From Runella defluvii (GTDB lineage: Bacteria; Bacteroidota; Bacteroidia; Cytophagales; Spirosomataceae), in the NCBI RefSeq assembly GCF_014195535.1, contig NZ_JACIBY010000006.1, positions 62,001 through 126,000 of the forward strand: a DNA stretch of 64,000 nucleotides, read 5' to 3'. Position numbers and translations under genes: made by a program. Each line of letters starts with the position of its first letter. Positions within the stretch are counted from its first letter, which is position 1. Below the pieces are notes generated by a model. It was given only the letters and a program-made list of their open reading frames with translations. It made no database searches and was not told the origin of the DNA. Below, piece by piece: positions 42,549 through 50,711 of this stretch.

Positions 42549-42824
42549 ATGAACGAAATATTCAAATCAAGTAGCATCAAAGACCCTGTTCGCCCCAACG
42601 AAGTACACCTGACCGACAAAGGAGTAAGCTTCAAATTAAAGAAGCTCATTGGCGGCACCGAGCAGTTTGTGTTTTACAGCGACATTTCAGGCGTAGAGAT
42701 TGACAGCGGCATGTTTTTTGCCACTATTCGCGTTATTCCTCGTGCAAGGCCCGAAATTGTGATTGAAAACTTCACCAAAGGAGATGCCCAACGCATCAAA
42801 GAACTCATTTTAGAGCGTGTATAA
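42549..42824 (+). CDS. Small protein, possible bacterial PH-like fold
   Basis: 91 residues, 30 bases after the rsmG stop. HLTDKGVSFKLKKLIGGTEQ and FVFYSDISGVEIDSGMFFAT look like the strand pattern of bacterial pleckstrin-homology-like domains, ending in a helix (TKGDAQRIKELILERV). No membrane segment or motif. I do not recognise a named family. Its role is unknown. Confidence 0.6.
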   Translation: MNEIFKSSSIKDPVRPNEVHLTDKGVSFKLKKLIGGTEQFVFYSDISGVEIDSGMFFATIRVIPRARPEIVIENFTKGDAQRIKELILERV

Positions 42825-42889
42825 TTGACTGATTTTAAGAGCAAAAGGCTGTTTAATCAAAAAAACAGCAAAAAAATATCAAAAAACTC

Positions 42890-42920
42890 TTGCGTCTAAT
42901 TGCAGAAGCTACTACTTTTG
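42890..42920 (+). promoter_or_regulatory. Promoter of tRNA-Asn
   Basis: TTG (42890-42892) and TACTTTTG (42913-42920), 20 bases apart, about 34 bases before the tRNA. It is a close match to the Bacteroidota consensus. Confidence 0.65.
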
Positions 42921-42953
42921 CACCACCAAAATCGGAAACGATAACGGTCAAAC

Positions 42954-43027
42954 TCTCGAATAGCTCAGTCGGTTAGAGCATCTGACTGTTAATCAGAGGG
43001 TCGCTGGTTCGAGCCCAGCTTCGAGAG
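42954..43027 (+). tRNA. tRNA-Asn (anticodon GTT)
   Basis: All arms pair: acceptor TCTCGAA/TTCGAGA perfect, D-stem GCTC/GAGC, anticodon stem TCTGA/TCAGA around loop CTGTTAA, and T-arm GCTGG-TTCGAGC-CCAGC. The discriminator is G. CCA is not encoded. The anticodon GTT reads asparagine codons. Confidence 0.97.
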
Positions 43028-43037
43028 CCTCTAAATC

Positions 43038-43071
43038 AAGCACTTAGCAGAAATGTTAGGTGCTTTTTTTT
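43038..43071 (+). terminator. Terminator of tRNA-Asn
   Basis: AAGCACTTAGC pairs with GTTAGGTGCTT (11 bp, two G-U) around a six-base loop, then eight T. It begins ten bases after the tRNA. Confidence 0.85.
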
Positions 43072-43214
43072 GCTACGTGCAATACAAGTTGCTCCACAAA
43101 TTTTGGCTTTGATCCACTTTTACCACAAAGCATCCCAAGAAACCCTTGGTCTTTTCATCGTCAAAATTTCCAAGATAACTTTGAGTTGATTGAATCTAGC
43201 CTAATTTTGCCTCC

Positions 43215-43949
43215 CTATTTCACCGCCGAGAAACCAATCAAGGGCGGATGAGTCATGAACTCGTACCAGTAGTCAGATGAGGCTTGTGATGGGTCTAAAA
43301 AAGGACCTTGCCACTGAAAATCCCGAAAACCTGCCTTGGCAAAAGCACGTTCATAAGTAAGGGGATGAAAATAGAAGTTATTGAAGCTAAACTCCGTCCC
43401 ATCTAAATTGAACATTCGATACCTCACAAAATCACCTTCGTTTCGTTGGCTAGTCGATTCTTTTACAAAACCGTACTTGCGATAATTAGGATAATGCTGA
43501 AGTTCGTTGTGGGGATTATCATTGAATCCCACAAATCGACCCGAAGGCGGAAGATGTTCGTACACTACTTGGCAAAACTGGTGTAAGTCATCGGCCGATT
43601 GCGCGTAATTCAGCAAATACATGCCCACCACCACATCAAATTGACGCTCTAATGACATTGTTAGCGCGTCTTGCACCAAATAGTCGCAGCCCAATGGCTC
43701 TTTGGCTTCCGTTTCTTGCGCGAGTTCAATCATCCGAGTGGATAGGTCCACGCCCAAAATGGTGGCAGCCCCCCGTTTTTTAAGCTTACGAGTGTAGATA
43801 CCCTCCCCACAAGCTAAGTCAAGAATGTTTAGCGCAGTTGCATCACCAAGCAGTTGCTCAAGGGTATATTCTTCAATGTATTTGCGGAAGTCCAATTGCT
43901 TCGAATCGCGGTATTCGTTGGCAATAGTGTCGTAAGAGTTAGCGTCCAT
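43215..43949 (-). CDS. Class I SAM-dependent methyltransferase
   Basis: 244 residues. NILDLACGEGIYTRKLKKRG is the SAM-binding motif I, ILGVDLSTRMIELAQ motif post-I, and FDVVVGMYLLNYAQSADDLH motif II. The family is the methyltransferase type 11/25 group acting on small molecules. The substrate is unknown. It lies alone between tRNA-Asn and the PLP decarboxylase, with its 3' end toward the tRNA. Confidence 0.88.
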   Translation of the reverse strand: MDANSYDTIANEYRDSKQLDFRKYIEEYTLEQLLGDATALNILDLACGEGIYTRKLKKRGAATILGVDLSTRMIELAQETEAKEPLGCDYLVQDALTMSLERQFDVVVGMYLLNYAQSADDLHQFCQVVYEHLPPSGRFVGFNDNPHNELQHYPNYRKYGFVKESTSQRNEGDFVRYRMFNLDGTEFSFNNFYFHPLTYERAFAKAGFRDFQWQGPFLDPSQASSDYWYEFMTHPPLIGFSAVK

Positions 43950-44003
43950 ATCGTTGGTTTTCAGAAAAATACGACAATATTTTCTTTCTTTACAATAGCT
44001 ACC

Positions 44004-45422
44004 CTACATTTTCATCGCCAAACGCTCAATCGCATCTAACAACGCCGTCAAATCGTTCTCAGTCGTCAGGGGGTTCATCAACGAAACCCGCAAGTACAAT
44101 TTGTCGCGAAGCGTTGTTTGAACAATATAAAAAGCTCCTTCTTCCAGCAGTTTTTGGCGAATGGCCGCATTCAATATTTGGATTTGCTCCGCTGTGCGCC
44201 CCTCTCCCACAAACCGAAAACACACGATGTTGCTTTCGGGTGCTAAGGCCAATTCAAAACCTTGCCGTTCGTGTACGATTTGCGCAAAACGAACGGCAAG
44301 GTCGTGTAATGTCTCTACGTTTTCAGTAAAAATCTCCTCTCCGTAGGTTTTGAGAATGGCGTATATTTTTACACTCATCATGAGCTTCGTACACTCAAAC
44401 GTTCGCTTACCTGAGTTAAACCATTCTTGCGCGCCTTGGTTTGCCCACAAATACTGCGCTTTTTGGTGAAATGTTTGAAACGAATCTTGGTTTCTCTTAA
44501 AGAGCAAAGCCGTTGCCAAAGCGGGCGTCAATAGCATTTTGTGCCAATCAATCACTACCGAATCGGCTCGCTCAATGCCCTTGACCAATGGTTTATAGCG
44601 TTCAGAAAAAACCACGGCTCCGCCGTGTGCTCCGTCCACATGGAACCATAATTGGTGTTTTTCACAAAAATCGGCAATGGCTACTAAGTCGTCGTAAGCG
44701 CCTGTTGAGGTCGAACAGGCACTTCCAACGACTGCAATCACTTTGCGGCCACTTTGAACCGCTTTTTGGTAATACGCTTCCAACAACTCGGTTCGCATCT
44801 GAAAACGCGCGTTGGTCGGGATTTTAATAATACCTTCACTCCCCATCCCCATGGTTCTTGCCGCGCGGTCGATGCAGTAATGTGCTTCTTCTGACACCAA
44901 GACCGCCAAAGGTTGTTCGTGGCCGTTTTCCCATACTTCTGTCTGGGTAGCGCGAGCGGTGAGCAGCGCAGTGAGGTTCGCCAACGTCCCTCCCGAAGTC
45001 AATAGCCCACTGGCCTCCGCCCCAAAGCCAATTTTATGCGTCAACAATTCACTCAAAATGCGTTCAAGGGGATTAGACACCAGTCCCATTTCATAGACCG
45101 CCATCCCGTTGTTCAACAAGCTGGTCAGCATTCCTGCCATGGCTGCCATCGGCAACGGCGGTGACACTTGGTGCCCCATGTACCGTGGATGGTGCAAATG
45201 GGTAGAACGCTGGATTACCTCTGCAAAAAAATCGGACGACGCCCCTGCGCCTTCTTGAGCATTCTGTTGCCAGAAAAGAAAATTTTCCTCGGGCGACTGG
45301 TAGGGAATGACCGTCTCAAGTTGCTGACTTTGCGCAGCAGCTAAATAATCCGCGAGCTGGTCAACGAGTCGATGGGCTTCTTCCCGAAAATGCTCGGCAG
45401 AATACGCTTGTTGTAAACGCAT
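44004..45422 (-). CDS. PLP-dependent group II decarboxylase (DDC/glutamate decarboxylase-like)
   Basis: 472 residues. The PLP lysine is in SVVIDWHKMLLTPALATAL. The pocket motif VDGAHGGAVVFS supplies the Asp-x-Ala for the pyridine nitrogen, and LVSEEAHYCIDRAARTMGMG the stacking His. This fits the aromatic-L-amino-acid/diaminobutyrate/glutamate decarboxylase fold. Without a search I cannot choose among tyrosine, tryptophan, diaminobutyrate or other amino acids. It follows glgE on the same strand by 18 bases, so co-transcription is likely. Confidence 0.87.
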   Translation of the reverse strand: MRLQQAYSAEHFREEAHRLVDQLADYLAAAQSQQLETVIPYQSPEENFLFWQQNAQEGAGASSDFFAEVIQRSTHLHHPRYMGHQVSPPLPMAAMAGMLTSLLNNGMAVYEMGLVSNPLERILSELLTHKIGFGAEASGLLTSGGTLANLTALLTARATQTEVWENGHEQPLAVLVSEEAHYCIDRAARTMGMGSEGIIKIPTNARFQMRTELLEAYYQKAVQSGRKVIAVVGSACSTSTGAYDDLVAIADFCEKHQLWFHVDGAHGGAVVFSERYKPLVKGIERADSVVIDWHKMLLTPALATALLFKRNQDSFQTFHQKAQYLWANQGAQEWFNSGKRTFECTKLMMSVKIYAILKTYGEEIFTENVETLHDLAVRFAQIVHERQGFELALAPESNIVCFRFVGEGRTAEQIQILNAAIRQKLLEEGAFYIVQTTLRDKLYLRVSLMNPLTTENDLTALLDAIERLAMKM

Positions 45423-45440
45423 GAACTTAGGTTAAAAAAA

Positions 45441-47399
45441 TTACAAATCTTCTATTCGGAATAAATGGAAAGGTAACAAATACGGGTCAAGTTCGATGTA
45501 GTTATACTCCCCTTTCCAAACGTACTTGGACCCCGTTAGCAAATCGTGGACAATGAAATCTTCCCAACCTGCTTTCCCAATTTTATGCAACGGAATCCGC
45601 ACCGTATTACCTCGACGATTGTACCCGTCCAAATTCACCACGCACAAAATACGATTGCCATCAGGATGCGTTTTGAGATAGGCCAACAATTGGTCGTCAT
45701 TGATGTCACAAAACATAATATTATTGGTTTGTTGCAAAGCCGCATTCTCTTTTCGGGCGCGGTTTACTTGCGTTATGACGTAGGTAAGTTTATTGGTATG
45801 ATTCCAATCCCAGTGTTTGATTTCGTATTTTTCGGAATTCCAATACTCCTCTTTTCCTGGAAAAGCCTCATGTACCATAAATTCATAGGTAGGGCCAAAA
45901 ATTCCGTAATTCGACGACAGCGTTGCGGCCATAAAATAGCGAATCAAGAAATTTGGCTCATGTCCTGACTGTAACAATGGCGGGTTGATGTCGTGTGTGT
46001 TTGGCCAGAAATTTGGACGGAAATAGTGTTTCATTTCCGTTTGGGTCAACTCCGTCATATAGGCTACCAACTCCTCCTTCGACGTTCGCCACGTGTAGTA
46101 CGTATAAGACTGATTATAACCACCTTTAGCCAATCGCTGCATTACTTTTGGACGCGTAAACGCTTCAGCCAAAAATATCATATCAGGATATTTTTTCTTG
46201 GTTTCGGCAATCACCCAATCCCAAAACGCAAACGCTTTGGTGTGGGGATTATCCACCCGAATAATGCGCACGCCCCACTCGGCCCACACAAAAATAATGC
46301 GACGAAGCTCCAACCATAAGCTCTCCCAAGCTTCGGTTTCAAAATTGATGGGATAAATATCTTGGTATTTTTTTGGTGGATTTTCGGCATATTGAATCGT
46401 TCCATCAGGACGAATCTTAAACCATTCGGGGTGATTTTTGGCCCACGGGTGGTCGGGTGAACACTGAATCGCTAAGTCCATCGCAATCTCCATTCCGTGG
46501 GCTTTGCACGCCGCTACCAAGGCTTTAAAATCATCAAGTGTTCCCAAGTCGGGATGAATTGCATCGTGCCCCCCCAGTTCAGAACCTATGCCGTACGGAA
46601 CCCCTGGTTCATTAGGCTGACACAACACATTGTTATTTTTCCCCTTCCGAAACTGCATCCCAATCGGGTGAATGGGCGGCAAATAAAGCACATCAAAGCC
46701 CATACGTTCGATGCGAGGCAACAAATCTATCACATCGCGGAAAGTTCCGTGCTGCCCAGGTTCTTTGGCCGCCGAACGCGGAAACATCGAATACCAGGTA
46801 GAAAAACCTGCCCTCGGACGGTCAACCCATAGGCGCAGTTCTTTATACCGAGTCACATTTTCACGGTACGCGTACTTTTCTATCCATTCTGCCATTTGCT
46901 CGCCAATGGCCAACAGCACCGCTTCGTTGTAGCGTTTTTCGTCTCTAAATGCCTTTATCGCTTCCTGAATCGCTTTTTTATCTTCTTTAGAGGCATTTTT
47001 TACGATTTTTTCCAACAAACTCGCCCCCACCAACAGTTCACTATTAACGTGCTGCGCATCGCGAATTTTGAGGGTAATTTCGTGCTCCCACGACGCGAGA
47101 TGATCTACCCACGCTTCGATGGTATAAAGGTAGTCTCCTTCTTTTTCGACGATAAATTGCCCTTCCCAGCGGTCGTTATTAACAAACCGCATGGGTACTT
47201 CAGACCATTTTTTTTCGGATTGATGCTTAAAACAGAGGCGTGCGGCCGTTTTATCGTGGCCATCACAAAAAATATCGGCTTCTACCTGAATCACTTCGTT
47301 AGGAACAGCTTTAATATAAAACTGTCCCCCATCTAGCTCAGGAGTTACTTTTTCAACGATAACGCGGTTTTTTCCAGCAATTTCGGCGAGATTCATCAT
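45441..47399 (-). CDS. glgE: Alpha-1,4-glucan:maltose-1-phosphate maltosyltransferase
   Basis: 652 residues. The N-terminal DUF3416-like domain is followed by a GH13_3 barrel with GFDVLYLPPIHPIGMQFRKG, RIIRVDNPHTKAFAFWDWVI (nucleophile Asp) and MIFLAEAFTRPKVMQ (acid/base Glu). The RVDNPHTK variant is specific to GlgE. It extends glucan from maltose-1-phosphate. Its usual partners, trehalose synthase/maltokinase and branching enzyme, are not in this window. It precedes the PLP decarboxylase on the same strand. Confidence 0.93.
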   Translation of the reverse strand: MMNLAEIAGKNRVIVEKVTPELDGGQFYIKAVPNEVIQVEADIFCDGHDKTAARLCFKHQSEKKWSEVPMRFVNNDRWEGQFIVEKEGDYLYTIEAWVDHLASWEHEITLKIRDAQHVNSELLVGASLLEKIVKNASKEDKKAIQEAIKAFRDEKRYNEAVLLAIGEQMAEWIEKYAYRENVTRYKELRLWVDRPRAGFSTWYSMFPRSAAKEPGQHGTFRDVIDLLPRIERMGFDVLYLPPIHPIGMQFRKGKNNNVLCQPNEPGVPYGIGSELGGHDAIHPDLGTLDDFKALVAACKAHGMEIAMDLAIQCSPDHPWAKNHPEWFKIRPDGTIQYAENPPKKYQDIYPINFETEAWESLWLELRRIIFVWAEWGVRIIRVDNPHTKAFAFWDWVIAETKKKYPDMIFLAEAFTRPKVMQRLAKGGYNQSYTYYTWRTSKEELVAYMTELTQTEMKHYFRPNFWPNTHDINPPLLQSGHEPNFLIRYFMAATLSSNYGIFGPTYEFMVHEAFPGKEEYWNSEKYEIKHWDWNHTNKLTYVITQVNRARKENAALQQTNNIMFCDINDDQLLAYLKTHPDGNRILCVVNLDGYNRRGNTVRIPLHKIGKAGWEDFIVHDLLTGSKYVWKGEYNYIELDPYLLPFHLFRIEDL

Positions 47400-47427
47400 A
47401 GGTTTATTGGTTTTACGCCCTAAACCT

Positions 47428-47462
47428 AAAAAAATACCCCGACGTGAACAAGCGTCGGGGTA
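47428..47462 (-). terminator. Terminator of the XRE-family gene
   Basis: TACCCCGACG (47435-47444) pairs with CGTCGGGGTA (47453-47462), followed on the minus strand by seven T. It lies about 20 bases after the stop at 47483 and before glgE. Confidence 0.8.
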
Positions 47463-47482
47463 GGGATTTATTATTTCTTGGC

Positions 47483-47857
47483 TTAAAAACCAATCCGTTG
47501 TCGTTCGGCGGGTACTTGCGTACGTTCGCGCAGTAAATCTACGATGATTCTTCCTGCCAATTTTTCTTTTAATAGCTGATTTTCAAGGCGTAGCTTTTCA
47601 TTCTCCATTTTCAGTTTTTCAAGCTCTAGCTGCTGAATTTGGGAAGTAATAACATCTTCTTCACCCATTAAATGCCTCAATGAAGTCGAAAATACGTGGG
47701 CAATACTTTGAAGCCGAGAAAGGGTCAAGTCGGTTTTACCTCGTTCAATATCTCCATAGGCTGTGGTGGAGATACCGAGCATGTCGGCCACATTTTCTTG
47801 CGAAAAGCCTTTTTCGAGGCGAAGGAGTCGGATTTTTTCAGCAATCGTTTTCATCAT
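47483..47857 (-). CDS. XRE-family helix-turn-helix regulator with coiled-coil tail
   Basis: 124 residues. KIRLLRLEKGFSQENVADML and ISTTAYGDIERGKTDLTLSR form the XRE helix-turn-helix (about 7-62). The next 45 residues are a leucine-rich heptad coiled coil (LELEKLKMENEKLRLENQLL), probably for dimerisation. Targets are unknown. It is followed downstream by its terminator and preceded by the small repeat-rich lipoprotein gene on the same strand. Confidence 0.9.
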   Translation of the reverse strand: MMKTIAEKIRLLRLEKGFSQENVADMLGISTTAYGDIERGKTDLTLSRLQSIAHVFSTSLRHLMGEEDVITSQIQQLELEKLKMENEKLRLENQLLKEKLAGRIIVDLLRERTQVPAERQRIGF

Positions 47858-47931
47858 GCTATAAAAACGACGAAAGCTTCGCGAAGGTTCGCAAAGCTTT
47901 CATTTGTTGTACTCGTTTGTTGCGGCGAAAA

Positions 47932-48114
47932 TTATTTCGCAGCTGAAGTATCAGCAGCAGTAGTATCAACAGCAGCAGTAGTATCAACAGCAGCAGTAGT
48001 GTCAACTGCAGCAGCAGCTGTAGTGTCAGTAGTAGCAGCTTCTTCAGTTTTACCGCCACATGCTGCTAGAGTCATCATACCAGCAACAAATAAGAATGCA
48101 AATGCCTTTTTCAT
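47932..48114 (-). CDS. Small lipoprotein with AAVDTT repeats
   Basis: 60 residues. The lipoprotein signal is MKKAFAFLFVAGMMTLAAC with the acylated Cys at 19. The mature 41 residues are nearly all A, T, D, V and E, in four degenerate repeats of TAAVDT. It has no fold-like sequence. It may be a flexible surface or periplasmic tether, or an abundant small envelope protein. A strong-looking promoter precedes it. No family recognised. A leucine-rich frame on the other reading is an artefact of the repeat. Confidence 0.8.
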   Translation of the reverse strand: MKKAFAFLFVAGMMTLAACGGKTEEAATTDTTAAAAVDTTAAVDTTAAVDTTAADTSAAK

Positions 48115-48143
48115 TTTTTGTGATGTTTTTAAGGTTTCCGTTA

Positions 48144-48173
48144 CAAAGGTAAATACATTTTTAATATTTGCAA
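48144..48173 (-). promoter_or_regulatory. Promoter of the small lipoprotein gene
   Basis: On the minus strand TTG (48173-48171) and TACCTTTG (48151-48144) lie 19 bases apart, 30 bases before the start codon. It is among the best consensus matches in the window. Confidence 0.65.
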
Positions 48174-48467
48174 TGGTTTCCTTAAAAAAAAATTAAAAAA
48201 TTATTAAAGTTCAAATTAATTCCTTGAAAAATACAATTTTTTGACGCTTTTCCTTTTTAGAGCACGTAAAAAAGGGTCAAAAGTCGCTAGTAATTCCCCT
48301 TAACTTTTTGATTATGTGCTGGTTTAACCAGTTTCATTTTTATTGTCTTCTCAAAAAATTTTCACTGATTAATCTCAAAGAAACAATTTTACTTTTTGAT
48401 TCAAGGGGGGTTTTACGTATAATTGCTACCATTCATCTCCCATTTTTCTAAACTCTTTTCAACCTCA
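48174..48467. other. AT-rich gap between divergent lipoprotein genes
   Basis: No gene seen. Long A/T runs fill 48180-48240. A sigma-70-like pair, TTGATT (48396) and TATAAT (48418), 16 bases apart, precedes the plus-strand lipoprotein gene but is not the usual Bacteroidota form. Confidence 0.4.
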
Positions 48468-49106
48468 ATGAAAAATCTCTTTTACCTTTTTACACTCGTT
48501 GTACTACTTGCATCCTGCCAAAAGCGGGCATACGTCACTTTCATCCCCGCTCCTACTTTTGAGTATCACTCAAGCCCACAAAAGGGGCAAGTACAAACTC
48601 ATACCCCTGAACTAATTTCCGAAGCCCTTGCTTCTGCTCCGCAGGAAGATAGTTCTCCAACCCTCCCTGAAGAAATCGCTTCTACTGAAATAGTAGCTGC
48701 TTCAACAGAGGTCGCTTCTACCACAAACACTACCTTTCAGCCTAAAAAAGCATCATTAAAACAACGCATAGCCCAGCGAGTGGTAGAACGTAAGCTCACA
48801 AAAATGGGCGTTTTAAAACATACACAACCCAAAGCTACCAAAACCGACGGGGTATCAGTCGCCTCATTTCTAGCCGCCATTCTTGGCATAGTAGGTTTAT
48901 TTGCCACGGGTTGGCTATTTTTAATTGGAATGGTCGCCGCCATTGTCCTCGGCTTTATTGGTCTCAGCCGCGTTCGTCATAGCAACGGGCAACTCGGAGG
49001 AAGAGGCTGGGCCATTGCAGGACTTGTTCTAGGTTTTATCGAACTCTTGTTATTAATTCTTGGCGTCTTGTTTGTTGCGGCTTTGATTAGCGGCTTTGGC
49101 GCTTAA
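48468..49106 (+). CDS. Lipoprotein with DUF4190-like membrane domain
   Basis: 212 residues from the ATG at 48468 (MKNLFYLFTLVVLLASC, lipobox Cys at 17); an upstream in-frame start would hide the lipobox. A variable linker spans about 20-125. Two membrane helices follow (about 137-165, 180-208) around LGFIGLSRVRHSNGQLGGRG and GWAIAGLVLGFIELLL, the DUF4190 pattern. The combination of a lipobox and two helices is typical of Bacteroidota DUF4190 proteins. Function unknown. It is followed 11 bases later by the metallophosphoesterase gene. Confidence 0.82.
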   Translation: MKNLFYLFTLVVLLASCQKRAYVTFIPAPTFEYHSSPQKGQVQTHTPELISEALASAPQEDSSPTLPEEIASTEIVAASTEVASTTNTTFQPKKASLKQRIAQRVVERKLTKMGVLKHTQPKATKTDGVSVASFLAAILGIVGLFATGWLFLIGMVAAIVLGFIGLSRVRHSNGQLGGRGWAIAGLVLGFIELLLLILGVLFVAALISGFGA

Positions 49107-49117
49107 TCTTATTTTAT

Positions 49118-49846
49118 ATGAAAAGAACCTTGGTCATAGGTGACATACACGGTGGTTTACGTGCGTTACAGCAAGTAATGCAACGCGCTACTGTCACGAC
49201 CGAGGATACGCTCGTTTTTTTGGGTGATTATGTCGATGGCTGGAGCGAATCGGCCCAAGTCATTGATTTTTTGATAAAACTTTCGGCAAAACAACCCTGT
49301 ATTTTCATCAAAGGAAACCACGATTTATGGTGTGAGGGCTGGCTTGAAATGGGCCTTGCCCCGCACCATTGGTTGCTACACGGCGGAAGTAGCACGGCCA
49401 AAAGTTATCAACGCTATAACATTGAAGCAAAGCTGGCTCATTTGGCTTTTTTTAGTCAGATGAAATACTACTACATTGATTCTCAAAACCGTTTGTTTGT
49501 ACACGGTGGCTTTACGTCGGTGTATGGCCCCGAACAAGAAGAGGATGAAACCGTTTGCTGCTGGGATCGTACCTTGTGGGAAACGGCAGTCAGCATGGAT
49601 AAAAACCTTTCTTCAACGCTTTATCCTAAGCGTTTTAAGCGCTTCAAAGAAATTTTTATTGGCCACACGCCAACCCTCAATTACCACACTGATTTGCCCA
49701 TGCACCGTGCCAACATTTGGAACATTGATACAGGCGCCGCTTTTCACGGAAAACTCACCTTAATGGATGCTACCACCAAAGAATACTGGCAAAGCGACAT
49801 CGTCCAAACCCTCTACCCTGGCGAAGAAGGAAGGGGGAAGAAGTAG
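49118..49846 (+). CDS. Metallophosphoesterase (PPP-type, serine/threonine phosphatase-like)
   Basis: 242 residues. The metal-binding motifs are all present: GDIHGGLRALQQ, FLGDYVDGWSES, FIKGNHDLWCEG, and the later FIGHTPTLNYH with NIDTGAAFHGKL. This matches the bacterial PPP family near the lambda phosphatase group, which removes phosphate from proteins or small molecules. It is cytoplasmic. It is probably co-transcribed with the DUF4190 lipoprotein. Confidence 0.92.
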   Translation: MKRTLVIGDIHGGLRALQQVMQRATVTTEDTLVFLGDYVDGWSESAQVIDFLIKLSAKQPCIFIKGNHDLWCEGWLEMGLAPHHWLLHGGSSTAKSYQRYNIEAKLAHLAFFSQMKYYYIDSQNRLFVHGGFTSVYGPEQEEDETVCCWDRTLWETAVSMDKNLSSTLYPKRFKRFKEIFIGHTPTLNYHTDLPMHRANIWNIDTGAAFHGKLTLMDATTKEYWQSDIVQTLYPGEEGRGKK

Positions 49847-49850
49847 TTTG

Positions 49851-49942
49851 TAAGTTTACTGTTTGTAAGTTTGGGGTTTAGAGGTTGATGTTTTTATTTT
49901 TGGAAAAACCCAAAACCGTAAACCCGAAACCCAAAAACTAAC
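49851..49942. repeat. Inverted array of TTT-rich and AACCC-type heptamers
   Basis: Left arm (49851-49894): seven-base steps containing TTT/GGTTT. Right arm (about 49906-49942): AACCCAA, AACCGTA, AACCCGA, AACCCAA. The arms are roughly complementary and resemble telomeric repeats superficially. It lies between convergent genes and ends within the last codon region of recO. Confidence 0.6.
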
Positions 49943-50633
49943 GCATCAACTCTCGAAGTACATCCAGTGACTTGATTTCTCCTAACCCTTCCAAGTGGAC
50001 TTTGTAGAAAAAAATGAGTGCGTCCAGCAATTTGCTACGTTGAAGGCGGTCTAAATGGACTCTGGCTTCGTAGGGTAAATGTATAAACACTTGTACTGCC
50101 TCTCGCATTTCGGGTTCGAGGGTATATGGATATAAATTCTCCGCCAGTTGCTCCTCAATTTCCTTGACCGTTTCGGGTCCAAAACCTAGAAAAAACGCAA
50201 ATTTTGCCAAAAATTGAAGGTGAAAATTTTCGTATCCCGTCGTCGTTTCTTCCAAATAAGTGATGGATTCGCTAAGAAATTCAAACAAAGGACTATTAGT
50301 TTCTTCCTCTCTGAGTGTTTTAACCAAAAGTTCGGTGATAAAAAGCGCAATGCTCGATTTTACAAAATCAAACGGGAGACTTTTAAATGGCAAACTACAT
50401 TTAATTTCGGATAGACGGTGGATGGTTTGTTCTTTACTCTTATGGTACACCACCAAGTCGAGCAAAGTCAGTGGCTGAAACAACGCAATTCGGTTGGTTT
50501 TGGACTTGGCTGACCGTACGCCGTTTACGATATAGCTCTGAATGCCAAACTCTTCCGTGTAGATTTTGGCAATAATCGACGTTTCGCGGTAACGAAGGAA
50601 ATTGAGTGCTATGCCACGGGTTTTGTGAATCAT
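49938..50633 (-). CDS. recO: DNA repair protein RecO
   Basis: 231 residues. The N-terminal OB-fold opens HKTRGIALNFLRYRETSIIA and continues with TEEFGIQSYIVNGVRS and FQPLTLLDLVVYHK. The helical C-terminal domain has KFAFFLGFGPE. It lacks the zinc-binding cysteines of some relatives, as is common in Bacteroidota. It loads RecA with RecR during gap repair. It is divergent from argB. Confidence 0.9.
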   Translation of the reverse strand: MIHKTRGIALNFLRYRETSIIAKIYTEEFGIQSYIVNGVRSAKSKTNRIALFQPLTLLDLVVYHKSKEQTIHRLSEIKCSLPFKSLPFDFVKSSIALFITELLVKTLREEETNSPLFEFLSESITYLEETTTGYENFHLQFLAKFAFFLGFGPETVKEIEEQLAENLYPYTLEPEMREAVQVFIHLPYEARVHLDRLQRSKLLDALIFFYKVHLEGLGEIKSLDVLRELMR

Positions 50634-50711
50634 AAGGGAGATACTGACGAATAGTGGGGCGTGAGTCGTAGGAATTTCAGTAATTTGCCGACCAAATTAG
50701 ATGTCAAGTTT

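Noticed and set aside
47859-48059. Leucine-rich frame overlapping the small lipoprotein gene
   Set aside because: It is an out-of-frame reading of the AAVDTT repeat. The lipoprotein frame has a signal and a lipobox, and the leucine frame has neither.
48396-48423. Sigma-70-like promoter TTGATT/TATAAT
   Set aside because: The spacing of 16 is plausible, but the form is not that of Bacteroidota promoters elsewhere in the window. Kept only as a note.
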